The notes under the pieces were generated by a model. That model saw only the letters and a list, made by a program, of their open reading frames with translations, searched no databases and had not been told where the DNA came from. From Clostridia bacterium (GTDB taxonomy: Bacteria > Bacillota > Clostridia > Christensenellales > Aristaeellaceae): a DNA stretch of 64,000 bases. Shown here in pieces: positions 41,405 through 49,791 of this stretch. How positions within the stretch are numbered: the first letter of the stretch is position 1; the number at the start of each line of letters is the position of its first letter. Made by a program: the position numbers and the translations under genes. Location of the stretch: positions 1 through 64,000 of the forward strand of contig JAFPWH010000005.1 of NCBI GenBank assembly GCA_017395065.1. The letters run 5' to 3'.

Positions 41405-42189
41405 TGGTGCCGGATACTGTGGATTATACAGAAGTACCACATCTACAAGAGATCTTGAGCTATCTGCCAATTAACCCGGAAGATGAAGAAGATATTGTAA
41501 ATTATGTGCAGAACATTACGAGCCTCATCGCAGTAAACTACAAATATGGGCAATACCAGTTTGCTTATTTCGGCGTCCATTTGCTATATATGACGTACAT
41601 ATACTGTACAGCGTGGAAAATCGGGCAAATTGAACCGGATCGATACAGGGATGCTATCGTTTTTGCCCGTGCATACAACGGCAGAGAGCGGGATCTCAAA
41701 ATAGAGGAGGCGGATTCTGTTTTCGTATATAGCCTGATGCCGGAAAAAGAGATTGCAAAGTTATTTAAAATCATTGATCTGGATAGATCACAGATTTCTT
41801 TAGTCGAGGATCTTGTTGATACGAGAAACGATATGGCGCACGCTTCCGGCAAATTTGAAATCCTTACGGAAGAAAGCTATGATGTAAAGGTAAGCAGTGT
41901 TCTTTCTTCTATGGGTGTGATTCACCGGCGTATGGATCGGTTAATCCGAAAATGGTATGGGCAAGTCCTTCTAAGCTTCTGTAAAGGCGAGTACGAAGGG
42001 TACGATGATCCCAAAGACTTTATCGTCGAGCAAATGATTCAGACGTTTAAGCTTTCCACAAACGAATTGCTTATTTGCAACGAGATGAGCGTAAGCCGCC
42101 TAATAACGGAGCATCGGGGCTATGAAGCTAAATTGAAAGCTTTCAAAAAAGCACTCAAGGAGTATTGCCAAGAGATGGGTTATATTTGA
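41404..42189 (+). CDS. HEPN-like protein in the RM operon
   Basis: 261 residues. The sequence is largely helical and contains VDTRNDMAHASGKF, which holds the HEPN RNase motif R-x4-H (R141, H146) with the commonly seen polar N/D after Arg. Apart from the motif no family is recognised. Its ATG shares one base with the stop codon of the RM fusion, so production is tightly coupled to it. In other defence loci HEPN proteins cut RNA as an abortive-infection effector; here that role is an inference from motif and context. Confidence 0.65.
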   Translation: MVPDTVDYTEVPHLQEILSYLPINPEDEEDIVNYVQNITSLIAVNYKYGQYQFAYFGVHLLYMTYIYCTAWKIGQIEPDRYRDAIVFARAYNGRERDLKIEEADSVFVYSLMPEKEIAKLFKIIDLDRSQISLVEDLVDTRNDMAHASGKFEILTEESYDVKVSSVLSSMGVIHRRMDRLIRKWYGQVLLSFCKGEYEGYDDPKDFIVEQMIQTFKLSTNELLICNEMSVSRLITEHRGYEAKLKAFKKALKEYCQEMGYI

Positions 42190-42207
42190 CCCGGAGAGGG
42201 TGACCTT

Positions 42208-43218
42208 ATGTCAAAAGAACTGGTTTCAAATACAAATGATTTCGGCGCAGTTATCTCAATTATTGAAAACGCAAAAGGTCGGGCTCTAAAAGCTGTTAAC
42301 ACAGAGCTTATCCATATGTATTGGGATGTGGGCGAATACCTTTCGGGGCTTTGCGCAGAATCTTCCTTCGGCGATAAAGTTATAGATGAAGTTGCAACCT
42401 ATATTTCCAACGTTGCTCCGACGGTGAAAGGCTTTACTCGCCGTGGATTATATAGAATGAAGCAATTCTATGAGACATACCGTGAAGATGAATTTGTGTC
42501 TGCACTGCTGACACAAATCAGTTGGACAAACCATCTCATGATTATGTCAAAGGCCAAAAGCAAGGAAGAGCGTGACTTTTATGTAGCATTAGCCGCAAAA
42601 GAGCATTACTCCTCTCGTGAACTTGAAAGGCTGCTTGATAGCGCTTATTACGAACGGTACATGCTCTCTGCTGGGAAACAGCCACCAGAATTAGTCCCGC
42701 AAAGTGTTCGTAGCAGTATTCTTGACACTTATGTTCTGGAGTTTCTTGATTTACCGGAACAGTATTCTGAGCGCAATTTTAGAAAGGCTATTGTTGAAAA
42801 CCTAAAGCAGTTTATACTAGAGTTCGGGAAGGACTTCACGTTCATCGGAGAAGAATACCGTGTACAGGTTGGCGGGCAAGACTTTTTCATTGATCTGCTG
42901 TTTTATAATCGTGCATTGTCTTGCCTTGTTCCTATCGAACTGAAAATTGGAAAGTTTAAACCAGAGCATATCGGTCAGATCAATTTCTACCTTGAAGCGT
43001 TGGACCGTGACGTAAAAAAGCCAAATGAAAACCCCAGCGTGGGGCTGATACTCTGCGCCAGCAAAGATGATACCGTTGTAGAATACGCATTAAGCCGCAG
43101 CCTTTCACCGACATTGGTCTCGGATTATACACTGAAACTGCCCGACAAAAAGCTCCTACAGGAAAAGCTGAAAGAAATAACCGATATTGCAATGGCAGAA
43201 GAGGACGAAGCGGCTTAA
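42208..43218 (+). CDS. DUF1016/YhcG-family PD-(D/E)XK nuclease-domain protein
   Basis: 336 residues, standard for YhcG. The N-terminal DUF1016 part is clear (ELIHMYWDVGEYLS, FTRRGLYRMKQFYE, LTQISWTNHLMIM). The C-terminal nuclease domain has FFIDLLFYNR (D229) and PIELKIGKF (E244, K246) followed by GQINFYL. The family is frequent next to type I RM genes; some members associate with phage defence. It starts 18 bp after the HEPN-like gene with GGAGAGGGTGA as ribosome-binding site and is the last gene of the operon, followed by a terminator. Confidence 0.9.
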   Translation: MSKELVSNTNDFGAVISIIENAKGRALKAVNTELIHMYWDVGEYLSGLCAESSFGDKVIDEVATYISNVAPTVKGFTRRGLYRMKQFYETYREDEFVSALLTQISWTNHLMIMSKAKSKEERDFYVALAAKEHYSSRELERLLDSAYYERYMLSAGKQPPELVPQSVRSSILDTYVLEFLDLPEQYSERNFRKAIVENLKQFILEFGKDFTFIGEEYRVQVGGQDFFIDLLFYNRALSCLVPIELKIGKFKPEHIGQINFYLEALDRDVKKPNENPSVGLILCASKDDTVVEYALSRSLSPTLVSDYTLKLPDKKLLQEKLKEITDIAMAEEDEAA

Positions 43219-43258
43219 TGAGAGCATGTAGTCAAAACGCAGAAATTGTATTCCCAAA

Positions 43259-43294
43259 TGCCCTACAGATTTTTCTGCAGGGCACTCCCTTTTT
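43259..43294 (+). terminator. Terminator of the RM/defence operon
   Basis: TGCCCTACAG and CTGCAGGGCA pair over 10 bp with one mismatch; CTCCCTTTTTCTT follows. Confidence 0.8.
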
Positions 43295-43295
43295 C

Positions 43296-43323
43296 TTGAC
43301 ATTTTTCGCATCCTTGGTATAAT
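43296..43323 (+). promoter_or_regulatory. Near-consensus promoter firing into noncoding DNA
   Basis: TTGACA (43296-43301), 16-bp spacer, TATAAT (43318-43323). No supported open reading frame follows; the next real gene, murG, is on the other strand. Confidence 0.6.
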
Positions 43324-43719
43324 ACCCATGCTCCCCGATGGGGACCACACAACTGAATATCCGAGAAGCAAAGATTTGCGTGGTTCACGCCACGGGCTGC
43401 GGCGCGCCTAAGGGTTATGTCAATACTTTTTCGCACATTTAATCAGATAATCTGCGAGTGTAGACGATACCCTATGAGCTCGGAGCCTCGTAACCTGTTG
43501 GAGTACGTACCAAGCAGCCACTGCCGCGTGCGGCAGCTTGACCTTGACGGCGGTTCGCGCGGCGGGTACAATCAATAAAGGCGGCGGGCGTCTTTGCCCG
43601 ATACCCTCGTCGCCCGTCGCCGGATCATGGCCGGTTGCCGCGCGGGCCGCAGTCAAGGTTGGCGTCGGAAGGGGGAAAATCTCAGTTTTCTTCCCAATTT
43701 GCCTCAAGTCCTTATTTCA
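43324..43719 (+). other. Noncoding stretch behind a strong promoter, possible structured RNA
   Basis: About 400 bp without a convincing gene on either strand. It opens with a CCCC/GGGG hairpin (43333-43343) and includes GCAAA/TTTGC and GCGTG/CACGC stems. Composition is mixed: an AT-rich start and a GC-rich second half. I cannot match it to RNase P, 6S, SRP or tmRNA; a conserved core for each was looked for and not found. Confidence 0.3.
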
Positions 43720-43745
43720 TGGAGCATAGGGGATTCGAACCCGTC
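43720..43745 (-). other. tRNA 3'-end-like fragment, possible attachment-site remnant
   Basis: Read on the minus strand, GGGTTCGAATCCCC is a T-arm and loop, and TATGCTCCA an acceptor 3' strand. No matching 5' acceptor or other arms lie upstream on that strand, so it is a fragment. Such fragments are typical of island integration at tRNA 3' ends. Confidence 0.45.
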
Positions 43746-43795
43746 AATAGTCTTGTTATTCGCACAAATCGTTCCATGTTTTCGCCGCAGCAAAA

Positions 43796-43820
43796 CCCCG
43801 GCCGCGCTTTCCGGCCGGGG
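43796..43820 (-). terminator. Terminator of murG
   Basis: CCCCGGCC (43796-43803) and GGCCGGGG (43813-43820) form a perfect stem; the minus-strand tail is TTTTGC. Confidence 0.85.
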
Positions 43821-43842
43821 CTGTCTTTTATGATCAAGAAAA

Positions 43843-44913
43843 CTATTTTTCGGGTTTTGCGTATTTGTAGATGTATTCCACGATCTTCGCGCTGCCGTTT
43901 ACGGCGGGCTCGCGGCGCATGCACTCTATGATCTCGCCGCGGTCGTGGTAGACCTCCACGATCTTTTCCATAAGGGTCTCGCCCGTCAGGTCCTTTTGTT
44001 CGAGCACGCGCGCAAAGCCCCTGCGCTCGAAGGACGCGGCGTTGACCTCCTGGTCTCCCCGCGACGCGCCGCTGGGATAGGGGATCAGCAGGGCGGGCTT
44101 TCTCAGCGCAAGCAGCTCGCAGATGGAGTTGGAACCCGCGCGGCTTACGACCAGATCGGCGCAGGCCAGCGCGTCCGCCATTTCGTCGTACAGATATTCC
44201 GTCTGCTGATAGCCGGGCGTGCGCTCGTAGATGTCGAACAAATTTCCGCTTCCGCAGATGTGCAGCACCTGGAAGCAGCCGGTCAGTTCGTTCAGTATCC
44301 CCCGCACGGCGCGGTTGATGGCCTGCGCGCCGCTGGAGCCGCCCATGACCAGCAGGATCGGTTTGCTGTCGTCAAAGCCGAAGATCTTCTTTCCGCGCTC
44401 GCGGTCGCCCTCGAACAGCTCCTGGCGGATCGGGGAGCCCACGTACACGCCCTTTTTGCCGGTCTGCTTTGCCGTTTCCGGGAAGGTGCAAAGCAGCGCC
44501 TTCGCAAAGGGCAGGCTCAGCTTGTTGGCAAGCCCGCTGGTCATGTCGCTTTCGTGGATCAGCGCGGGCACCCTCAGTTCGCCCGCCGCCACCACCACCG
44601 GCAGCCCCACATAGCCGCCCTTGGAGAAGACGATGGCCGGCTTAACCTCGCGGATGATCCTGCGCGCCTCGCGCACGCCCTTGATTACCCTGGCCATGTC
44701 GCTGAAATTTTTCCAGTCGTGGTAGCGCCTGAGTTTTCCCGCGGGGATCGCGTGATAAGTCACGTTGTCAAGCTTGGATATGATGCCGGCCTCCATGCCA
44801 TCCTCGGTGCCGATGTAATGGATCTCGTGCCCGTCCTTTTGCAGCATGGGGATGATGGACAGATGGGGCGTAACATGTCCCGCCGTACCGCCGCCCGTAA
44901 GGATTATTCTCAT
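43843..44913 (-). CDS. murG: UDP-N-acetylglucosamine transferase MurG
   Basis: 356 residues, usual MurG length. The N-terminal GGGTAGHVTP binds lipid/nucleotide, IHESDMTSGLANK matches the family (HEQNxxxG-type), and the C-terminal domain has MGGSSGAQAIN and SRAGSNSICELLALRKPALLIPYP, which binds UDP-GlcNAc. MurG adds GlcNAc to lipid I at the inner face of the membrane. Unlike in most genomes it is not within a mur/fts cluster here but stands alone next to the island. Confidence 0.95.
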   Translation of the reverse strand: MRIILTGGGTAGHVTPHLSIIPMLQKDGHEIHYIGTEDGMEAGIISKLDNVTYHAIPAGKLRRYHDWKNFSDMARVIKGVREARRIIREVKPAIVFSKGGYVGLPVVVAAGELRVPALIHESDMTSGLANKLSLPFAKALLCTFPETAKQTGKKGVYVGSPIRQELFEGDRERGKKIFGFDDSKPILLVMGGSSGAQAINRAVRGILNELTGCFQVLHICGSGNLFDIYERTPGYQQTEYLYDEMADALACADLVVSRAGSNSICELLALRKPALLIPYPSGASRGDQEVNAASFERRGFARVLEQKDLTGETLMEKIVEVYHDRGEIIECMRREPAVNGSAKIVEYIYKYAKPEK

Positions 44914-44949
44914 GAAACGATGCCTCGATGCAGATTATTCACCGCCTCC

Positions 44950-44955
44950 ATTATA
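44950..44955 (-). promoter_or_regulatory. -10 box of the murG promoter
   Basis: A perfect TATAAT on the minus strand, 37 bp before the murG start; the -35 is unclear. Between this and 45118 I see no gene or clear structure. Confidence 0.4.
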
Positions 44956-45118
44956 CCACGAAGCCCGCCCGTATGAGTTTATGGAACGGTTAATATCAAT
45001 CACAGCTTCTGTGAAGGGGGGCCTTCCCGTTCCGTAAAACGAATATTTTTCAAGGGACTTTTTCGGCATGGCGGGATATTTTTTAAGGGAGTTTATATGT
45101 GCACGCCCATGCAGCAAA

Positions 45119-45149
45119 AAAGAACGTCGCAGCAGAACCGACGTTCTTT
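45119..45149 (-). terminator. Terminator of the RecQ-PfkB operon
   Basis: AAAGAACGTCG and CGACGTTCTTT form a perfect 11-bp stem with a 9-nt loop and a T-run on the minus strand. Confidence 0.9.
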
Positions 45150-45222
45150 GCCGGGCTGGCCCGGGGGCTTTCGAATTTCGTGCATTCGTCGCCCGTCGAG
45201 ATGAATCTGAAATCCTTTGAAA

Positions 45223-46059
45223 TCAGCGGCCGGAGAGCAGGCGGAAGGCGGCGTCCTGGCCGAGGGCGGCGCATTTTACCGCGCCGAGGCCCATCGCGAC
45301 GCCTTGGGCGATGCCCGCGCACATCGCGTCGCCGACGCCCGAGGTCGGGCGGTCGAGCTGCTTTTGGGGGCGCAGGAACGCGTCCTCGTTTTTGTCGCAG
45401 GCATACACGCCCTCGCGCCCGAGGGAGACGAACACGTTTTTTACGCCGCGCCGCAAAAGCGCCTGACCCGCGTCCTTGGGCGTTTGCTCGCCGCCGAGCG
45501 TCTGCGCTTCGAGCAGGTTCAATTTCAGCGCGCTCAGGTACGGCAGCGCGCCCATCAGGCGTTTGCACTTCGCCGCGCTGACCGCGTCCGCGATCAGGGG
45601 GCAGTCCGCGTCGCCGCACAGCACTTCGATCGCGCTTTCGCTGAGGTTCGCGTCGAAGACGACCGCGTCGTGCCCGTTTATGAAGCTGCGCATCCTGTGC
45701 AGCCTGTCCGCCGTCAGGCAGTTCATCGAAGCCATGTCGTTCAGCCCGATCACGAGCTCGCCGTCCGGCCCGTGCACCGCCATGTACGCGGAGGAAGGCG
45801 CGTCCGAGGTCACGCAGCAGCGAAGGTCCAGGCCGCTTTTTTCGCATTCGCAGCGCAGGAACGCGCCGAAGACGTCGTTTGAAAGCACGCTGACCAGACT
45901 TACGTCGTGGCCTTCGTTTGCGAGGCACACCGCGACGTTTCCGCCCACGCCGCCCCTCGAAAAGCGGATCTGTCCGGGATTGGAGTCGCCAGTCCGAAAG
46001 CCCGTGTCCGCCCAGCCGGTGACGTCCAGGTTTATGCCGCCTACGACGCAAAATCTCAT
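45223..46059 (-). CDS. PfkB-family carbohydrate/nucleoside kinase
   Basis: 278 residues, a little short for the ribokinase family. N-terminal VVGGINLDVTG and GGVGGNVAVCLA, and C-terminal TSGVGDAMCAG with the catalytic Asp (D244) in an anion-hole motif (GVGD in place of GAGD). The replacement of the usual N-x-x-E by KLNLLEAQTLGG is acceptable for the family. The substrate cannot be fixed; pseudouridine kinase-like proteins are the closest type by size and motifs. It overlaps the recQ fusion stop by 4 bp. Confidence 0.88.
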   Translation of the reverse strand: MRFCVVGGINLDVTGWADTGFRTGDSNPGQIRFSRGGVGGNVAVCLANEGHDVSLVSVLSNDVFGAFLRCECEKSGLDLRCCVTSDAPSSAYMAVHGPDGELVIGLNDMASMNCLTADRLHRMRSFINGHDAVVFDANLSESAIEVLCGDADCPLIADAVSAAKCKRLMGALPYLSALKLNLLEAQTLGGEQTPKDAGQALLRRGVKNVFVSLGREGVYACDKNEDAFLRPQKQLDRPTSGVGDAMCAGIAQGVAMGLGAVKCAALGQDAAFRLLSGR

Positions 46060-48371
46060 GTGCGCTCCCCCTCCTCGTGCTCACGCATCCACAAGGCAAT
46101 GCAGTTCAAAAACGCATCGCCGAAATCGCGGCACTTTTTCTCGCCCACGCCGGACACCTGCAAAAACTCGCCCTTCGTGCGGGGCAGCGCCTGCGCCATT
46201 CCGGCAAGCGCCGCGTCGCTGAAGATCATGTACGGCGGAACGCCCCGCGCCGCGGCAAGCCGGCGCCTTAGCGCCTTGAGGGAATCGATCAGGCCCGCGT
46301 CCGCGTTTGAGATTTCGGCCTTGACCCGCTTTTTGCCCCGGGGCTTCTCCTCCGTCTTGGCGATGAATATCTTCACTTCGCCCTTTTCGAATTCCGCCGC
46401 GCTTTCCCCGGGGACGAGCGTGGGATAGTCGCCCTGCGTGCGTTTGAGCACCTGCGCGTCGGTCATGGCCTCGAGGATGTCCGAGACCGTCGCGCGGCTC
46501 AGGTTCGAAAGCGCGCCGTAGCCCTCGAGGGCGTCGAGCTTCCGCCGGCGCACGGCCTCGCTGTTTGCGCCGCGCAGTATGTCGATCAGCATGCCCGCGC
46601 CGTAGGACACGCGCAGGCGCTTTATGAGGCCGTACGCCTCCATGGCGGCGCGCGTCGCGTTCACGGTCCGGTTCAGCCCGTCGCAGACGCCGCAGTTCAT
46701 GCACTTTTCGGGCGCCTCCTGCCCGAAATACTCCATCAGCGCGCGCCGCAGGCACTTCGTGCCGCCGGCGTAATTCACCATCGCGTTCAGCCTTTGGCGC
46801 GCCGCGTATTTCAGTTGCTCGGCCTCCTTCGCGTCCAGGCCCGCCTCCTCGCCCAGATGGTCGATAAAGAAGCGCTGGGTGACGATGTCCTGCCCCGAAA
46901 ACAGCAGTACGCAGTCCGCCCGCAGGCCGTCTCTGCCGGCGCGCCCCGCCTCCTGATAGTAGCTTTCGATGTCCTTTGGCAGATTGTAGTGGATCACGAA
47001 GCGCACGTTGCTTTTGTCTATGCCCATGCCGAAGGCGTTCGTGGCTACCATGACGGGCTTTTCGTCCATCGAAAACGCGTCCTGATTTGCGCGCCTTTCC
47101 TCGTCGCTTAAGCCCGCGTGGTAGCGCGTGGCGTTGTAGCCCTGTTCGATCAGGCAGGCGCACACTTCCTCGACGGTCTTGCGCGTCGCGCAGTAGACGA
47201 TGCCGCTCATGTCGCTGTAGCCCCGCATGAGCTTTAAGAGGTTTTCCTTTTTGGAGCCGCCGCGCACGAGCTTGAAATAGAGGTTCGGGCGGTCGAAGCC
47301 CGTGACCAGCTGATAGGGGTCGTTCAGCATGAGCAGCCGAATGATGTCGCGCCGCACCTGCAGCGTCGCGGTGGCGGTAAACGCGCACAAGCGCGGACGC
47401 CGCGGCAGCGCGGAGAGAAATTTCGGTATGTCCAGATAGGAAGGCCTGAAGTCCTGCCCCCATTGGGAGATGCAGTGCGCTTCGTCGATCGCCACGAGGC
47501 TTACGGGCATGAATCGGCAGGCATAAAGGAAGCGGTTCGTCAAAAGGCGCTCGGGCGCGACGTAGACGATCTTGTACGCACCCTGCACGGCCCGGCTCAG
47601 CGCCGCCTCCTGCTGCTGTTCGCTCAGCGACGAATTGATGTAGGCCGCCGCGACGCCGGATTGTCTGAGCTGCGCCACCTGATCCTTCATAAGCGAGATA
47701 AGCGGCGAAACCACGATGGCCGTCCCGCCCAGGCACAGCGCCGGGATCTGATAGCACAGGCTCTTGCCCGCGCCGGTCGGCATGACGCCAAGGCTGTCCC
47801 GCCCGCTCAAGATGCTCTCTACCATGTCGCGCTGTCCGGGGCGGAAGGTATCGTAGCCGAATACCCTGCGCAGCACGTTTTCCGGCTCGTCGATCCGCGC
47901 CGTGCCGCCTGTGTCACCCAAATCTTCTGCCGGCTGCGGGATCGCGCCCGCGTCAGCGTAGGGTTCGTACGGCACGCCGCTCATTTCCGGCGGCGGGATC
48001 AGATCTTCGTAGGCGTCCGCACTCTCAGGCGGAGCGGGATACGCCTCATCGGTTTCCGGCGCGCGCATCTCTTCGATGTGTGGCGTTCCGGTCGGGTCTG
48101 CGTCCTGCGCGAAAGCCGTTTCACCGGGCGCTTCCTCTTCGTCCCCGATGTAGCGAAAGCGCGGAAAGCTCTTGCCGTCCCGCGTCACGGTCTCGGTCCA
48201 CATGGACAGCGGGCGCACCCATATGCGCTCGCCCAGCGGCGTCTCCCCGCAGTCGTACAGCGCCCTGTACACGACCATGCTCTCGTCGGTCTCGCTGTGC
48301 CGCGCGATGTACAAAAGCTCGTATTCCCCGCCCTTGAAATGGCGGTACCTGCCCTTTTTCGGATAGTCCAT
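46056..48371 (-). CDS. recQ: RecQ-family DNA helicase with N-terminal DUF1653 domain
   Basis: 771 residues. Residues 1 to about 75 are a DUF1653 domain (GRYRHFKGGEYELLYIARHSET, MVVYRALY, WVRPLSMW). An acidic Pro-rich linker runs to about 160, then the helicase: Walker A TGAGKS (199-204), DEAH (296-299), CISQWGQDFRP, motif VI HYNLPKDIESYYQEAGRAGRDG. The zinc-binding RecQ-Ct cysteines (CLRRALMEYFG ... CMNCGVCDG) and a C-terminal HRDC domain follow. RecQ unwinds DNA at forks and recombination intermediates, commonly with topoisomerase III, which is encoded in this window. A DUF1653 fusion is unusual. Confidence 0.93.
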   Translation of the reverse strand: MDYPKKGRYRHFKGGEYELLYIARHSETDESMVVYRALYDCGETPLGERIWVRPLSMWTETVTRDGKSFPRFRYIGDEEEAPGETAFAQDADPTGTPHIEEMRAPETDEAYPAPPESADAYEDLIPPPEMSGVPYEPYADAGAIPQPAEDLGDTGGTARIDEPENVLRRVFGYDTFRPGQRDMVESILSGRDSLGVMPTGAGKSLCYQIPALCLGGTAIVVSPLISLMKDQVAQLRQSGVAAAYINSSLSEQQQEAALSRAVQGAYKIVYVAPERLLTNRFLYACRFMPVSLVAIDEAHCISQWGQDFRPSYLDIPKFLSALPRRPRLCAFTATATLQVRRDIIRLLMLNDPYQLVTGFDRPNLYFKLVRGGSKKENLLKLMRGYSDMSGIVYCATRKTVEEVCACLIEQGYNATRYHAGLSDEERRANQDAFSMDEKPVMVATNAFGMGIDKSNVRFVIHYNLPKDIESYYQEAGRAGRDGLRADCVLLFSGQDIVTQRFFIDHLGEEAGLDAKEAEQLKYAARQRLNAMVNYAGGTKCLRRALMEYFGQEAPEKCMNCGVCDGLNRTVNATRAAMEAYGLIKRLRVSYGAGMLIDILRGANSEAVRRRKLDALEGYGALSNLSRATVSDILEAMTDAQVLKRTQGDYPTLVPGESAAEFEKGEVKIFIAKTEEKPRGKKRVKAEISNADAGLIDSLKALRRRLAAARGVPPYMIFSDAALAGMAQALPRTKGEFLQVSGVGEKKCRDFGDAFLNCIALWMREHEEGERT

Positions 48372-48405
48372 CGTCTTCTCCCAAATCGTTGTCGCCGAAG
48401 GCTCG

Positions 48406-49791
48406 TCAATTTGCGTACACGGCTTCCAGCGGTATCGCCGTCACGCGCTCGTCCGCTTCCGAAGCGGAGAAGCCGGAACGCGAAAAGAAGCCGTAGCGAT
48501 ACGGATGAAGCTGCGTTTTTTCAACCTGCGCGATCTCTTCACGGATCATGCTCCCGGTGAGAGGGCCCTTGCGGAATTTCGCCTCATAGAAGACGTAGCC
48601 CTTCGGGTCCTTCGTCACCACGTCGAATTCGCCGTTGGTCCTGCTTGCGGGGTCGTCGTACCAGTACTTTCCGATCCTGTCAAAGACCTCCGGCAAAAGT
48701 CCCTTCCGGTTCTGCCGAATCAGGTATTGCCTGCATACCGTCTCAAAAGCCTTGGGAACGTAGTATTTCTCGAAATCTTCCTGTATATAGCGTTCCCAGA
48801 ACACGTTTTCGTCCATCAACGCGCGCCGGGAAGCGTTGCGGAAGACGTAGCGGTAAAAGAAGCCCGACAGCTGGTCCGAGATATAGTAGCCGCCCTTTTT
48901 CCGGTTTGTTTCGTCATTGATCGGGGTTTGCTTCTCCACGAGCTCCATGCGCGTCAGCTTGTCCAATACGTCGGCCAGCGTGGGGCTGGACGAGACGTGC
49001 GATTGGGAAAGAATGTCGTTGAAGCGCGAATAGCCCTTCGCCAGGGTTTCAAACACCTCGTTGGCGTTCGTGATTTTGGATATCTCCGACCGCAGGAACA
49101 TGGAGACCTCGTTCTCCAGCCGTGCCCCCGGGGAAGCGATCAGCGCGGCTATGTTTTCACGCACGGACGCAGCACCGTCGATCAGCCTGTTGTAATAGGG
49201 TATGCCGCCGAAAACGCTGAACAGGCGCACCTTGTCCTCGGCGGAAAAGTCCGGGTAAAAGAGGGCCGATTCCAGATAGTCCATCGGCTTTAGGTCGATC
49301 GTCAGATCGATGCGCCCGTAGAGCGGATTGTCGTTGGCGAGCAGGGACTTCATGACGTCCGTAAAGGACCCGCACAGGATCAGCTTCAGATGCGAGGACC
49401 TGCCGTAGCGGTCGATCAGCGCCTGCAGTACGCTGTCCAGCCCCGGAACGCTTTCCCTGAGGTAAGGATATTCGTCCAGCACCAGCACAAGGCTCCTGTC
49501 GGATGCCGCCCTGAACAGATAGTCCAGACATTCCTCCATGCCGCCGAAGCGCAGCGGAGGAAGGCCGAAGGCTTCGCATATCAGCTCCGTCAGGCTCGCT
49601 ACGTTGCTCATCTGCGCCGTCTGCCTGCATTCGTAGTAGATGCTCCGCGTATTGCTTTCCCTGAGGCTCTGGCGGATCAGCTCGCTCTTTCCCACGCGGC
49701 GGCGGCCGTAGATCAGTACGGCCGCGAGCTCGGGCCTGTCGATCAGCGCGCGTATGCGCTTGAGCTCGCTCTCTCTTCCGAAAAATTTCAT
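48406..49791 (-). CDS. AAA+ ATPase with DUF234-type C-terminus and nuclease-like fold
   Basis: 461 residues. It begins FFGRESELKRI, then Walker A YGRRRVGKSE (28-37), Walker B LVLVLDEYPYL, and sensor region LKLILCGS. A winged-helix part follows (FNDILSQSHVSSSPTLADVLDKLTRMELVEK) and the C-terminus has a PD-(D/E)XK pattern (NGEFDVVTKDPKGYVFYEAKF). These STAND-like ATPases occur in multiple copies in gut anaerobes and archaea, with no known function. It is in the same direction as recQ, but has its own promoter, and its start codon is not preceded by a ribosome-binding site. Confidence 0.88.
   Translation of the reverse strand: MKFFGRESELKRIRALIDRPELAAVLIYGRRRVGKSELIRQSLRESNTRSIYYECRQTAQMSNVASLTELICEAFGLPPLRFGGMEECLDYLFRAASDRSLVLVLDEYPYLRESVPGLDSVLQALIDRYGRSSHLKLILCGSFTDVMKSLLANDNPLYGRIDLTIDLKPMDYLESALFYPDFSAEDKVRLFSVFGGIPYYNRLIDGAASVRENIAALIASPGARLENEVSMFLRSEISKITNANEVFETLAKGYSRFNDILSQSHVSSSPTLADVLDKLTRMELVEKQTPINDETNRKKGGYYISDQLSGFFYRYVFRNASRRALMDENVFWERYIQEDFEKYYVPKAFETVCRQYLIRQNRKGLLPEVFDRIGKYWYDDPASRTNGEFDVVTKDPKGYVFYEAKFRKGPLTGSMIREEIAQVEKTQLHPYRYGFFSRSGFSASEADERVTAIPLEAVYAN

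Noticed and set aside
43420..43707. A 95-codon minus-strand open frame in the noncoding stretch
   Set aside because: No ribosome-binding site, Pro/Ala/Arg-rich start and no domain; its composition looks like chance reading of repeat-like DNA.
43720..43745. A complete tRNA or the 3' end of a tmRNA
   Set aside because: Only the T-arm and 3' acceptor strand are present; no matching 5' acceptor or D/anticodon arms are found upstream on the minus strand, and that DNA is the murG terminator.
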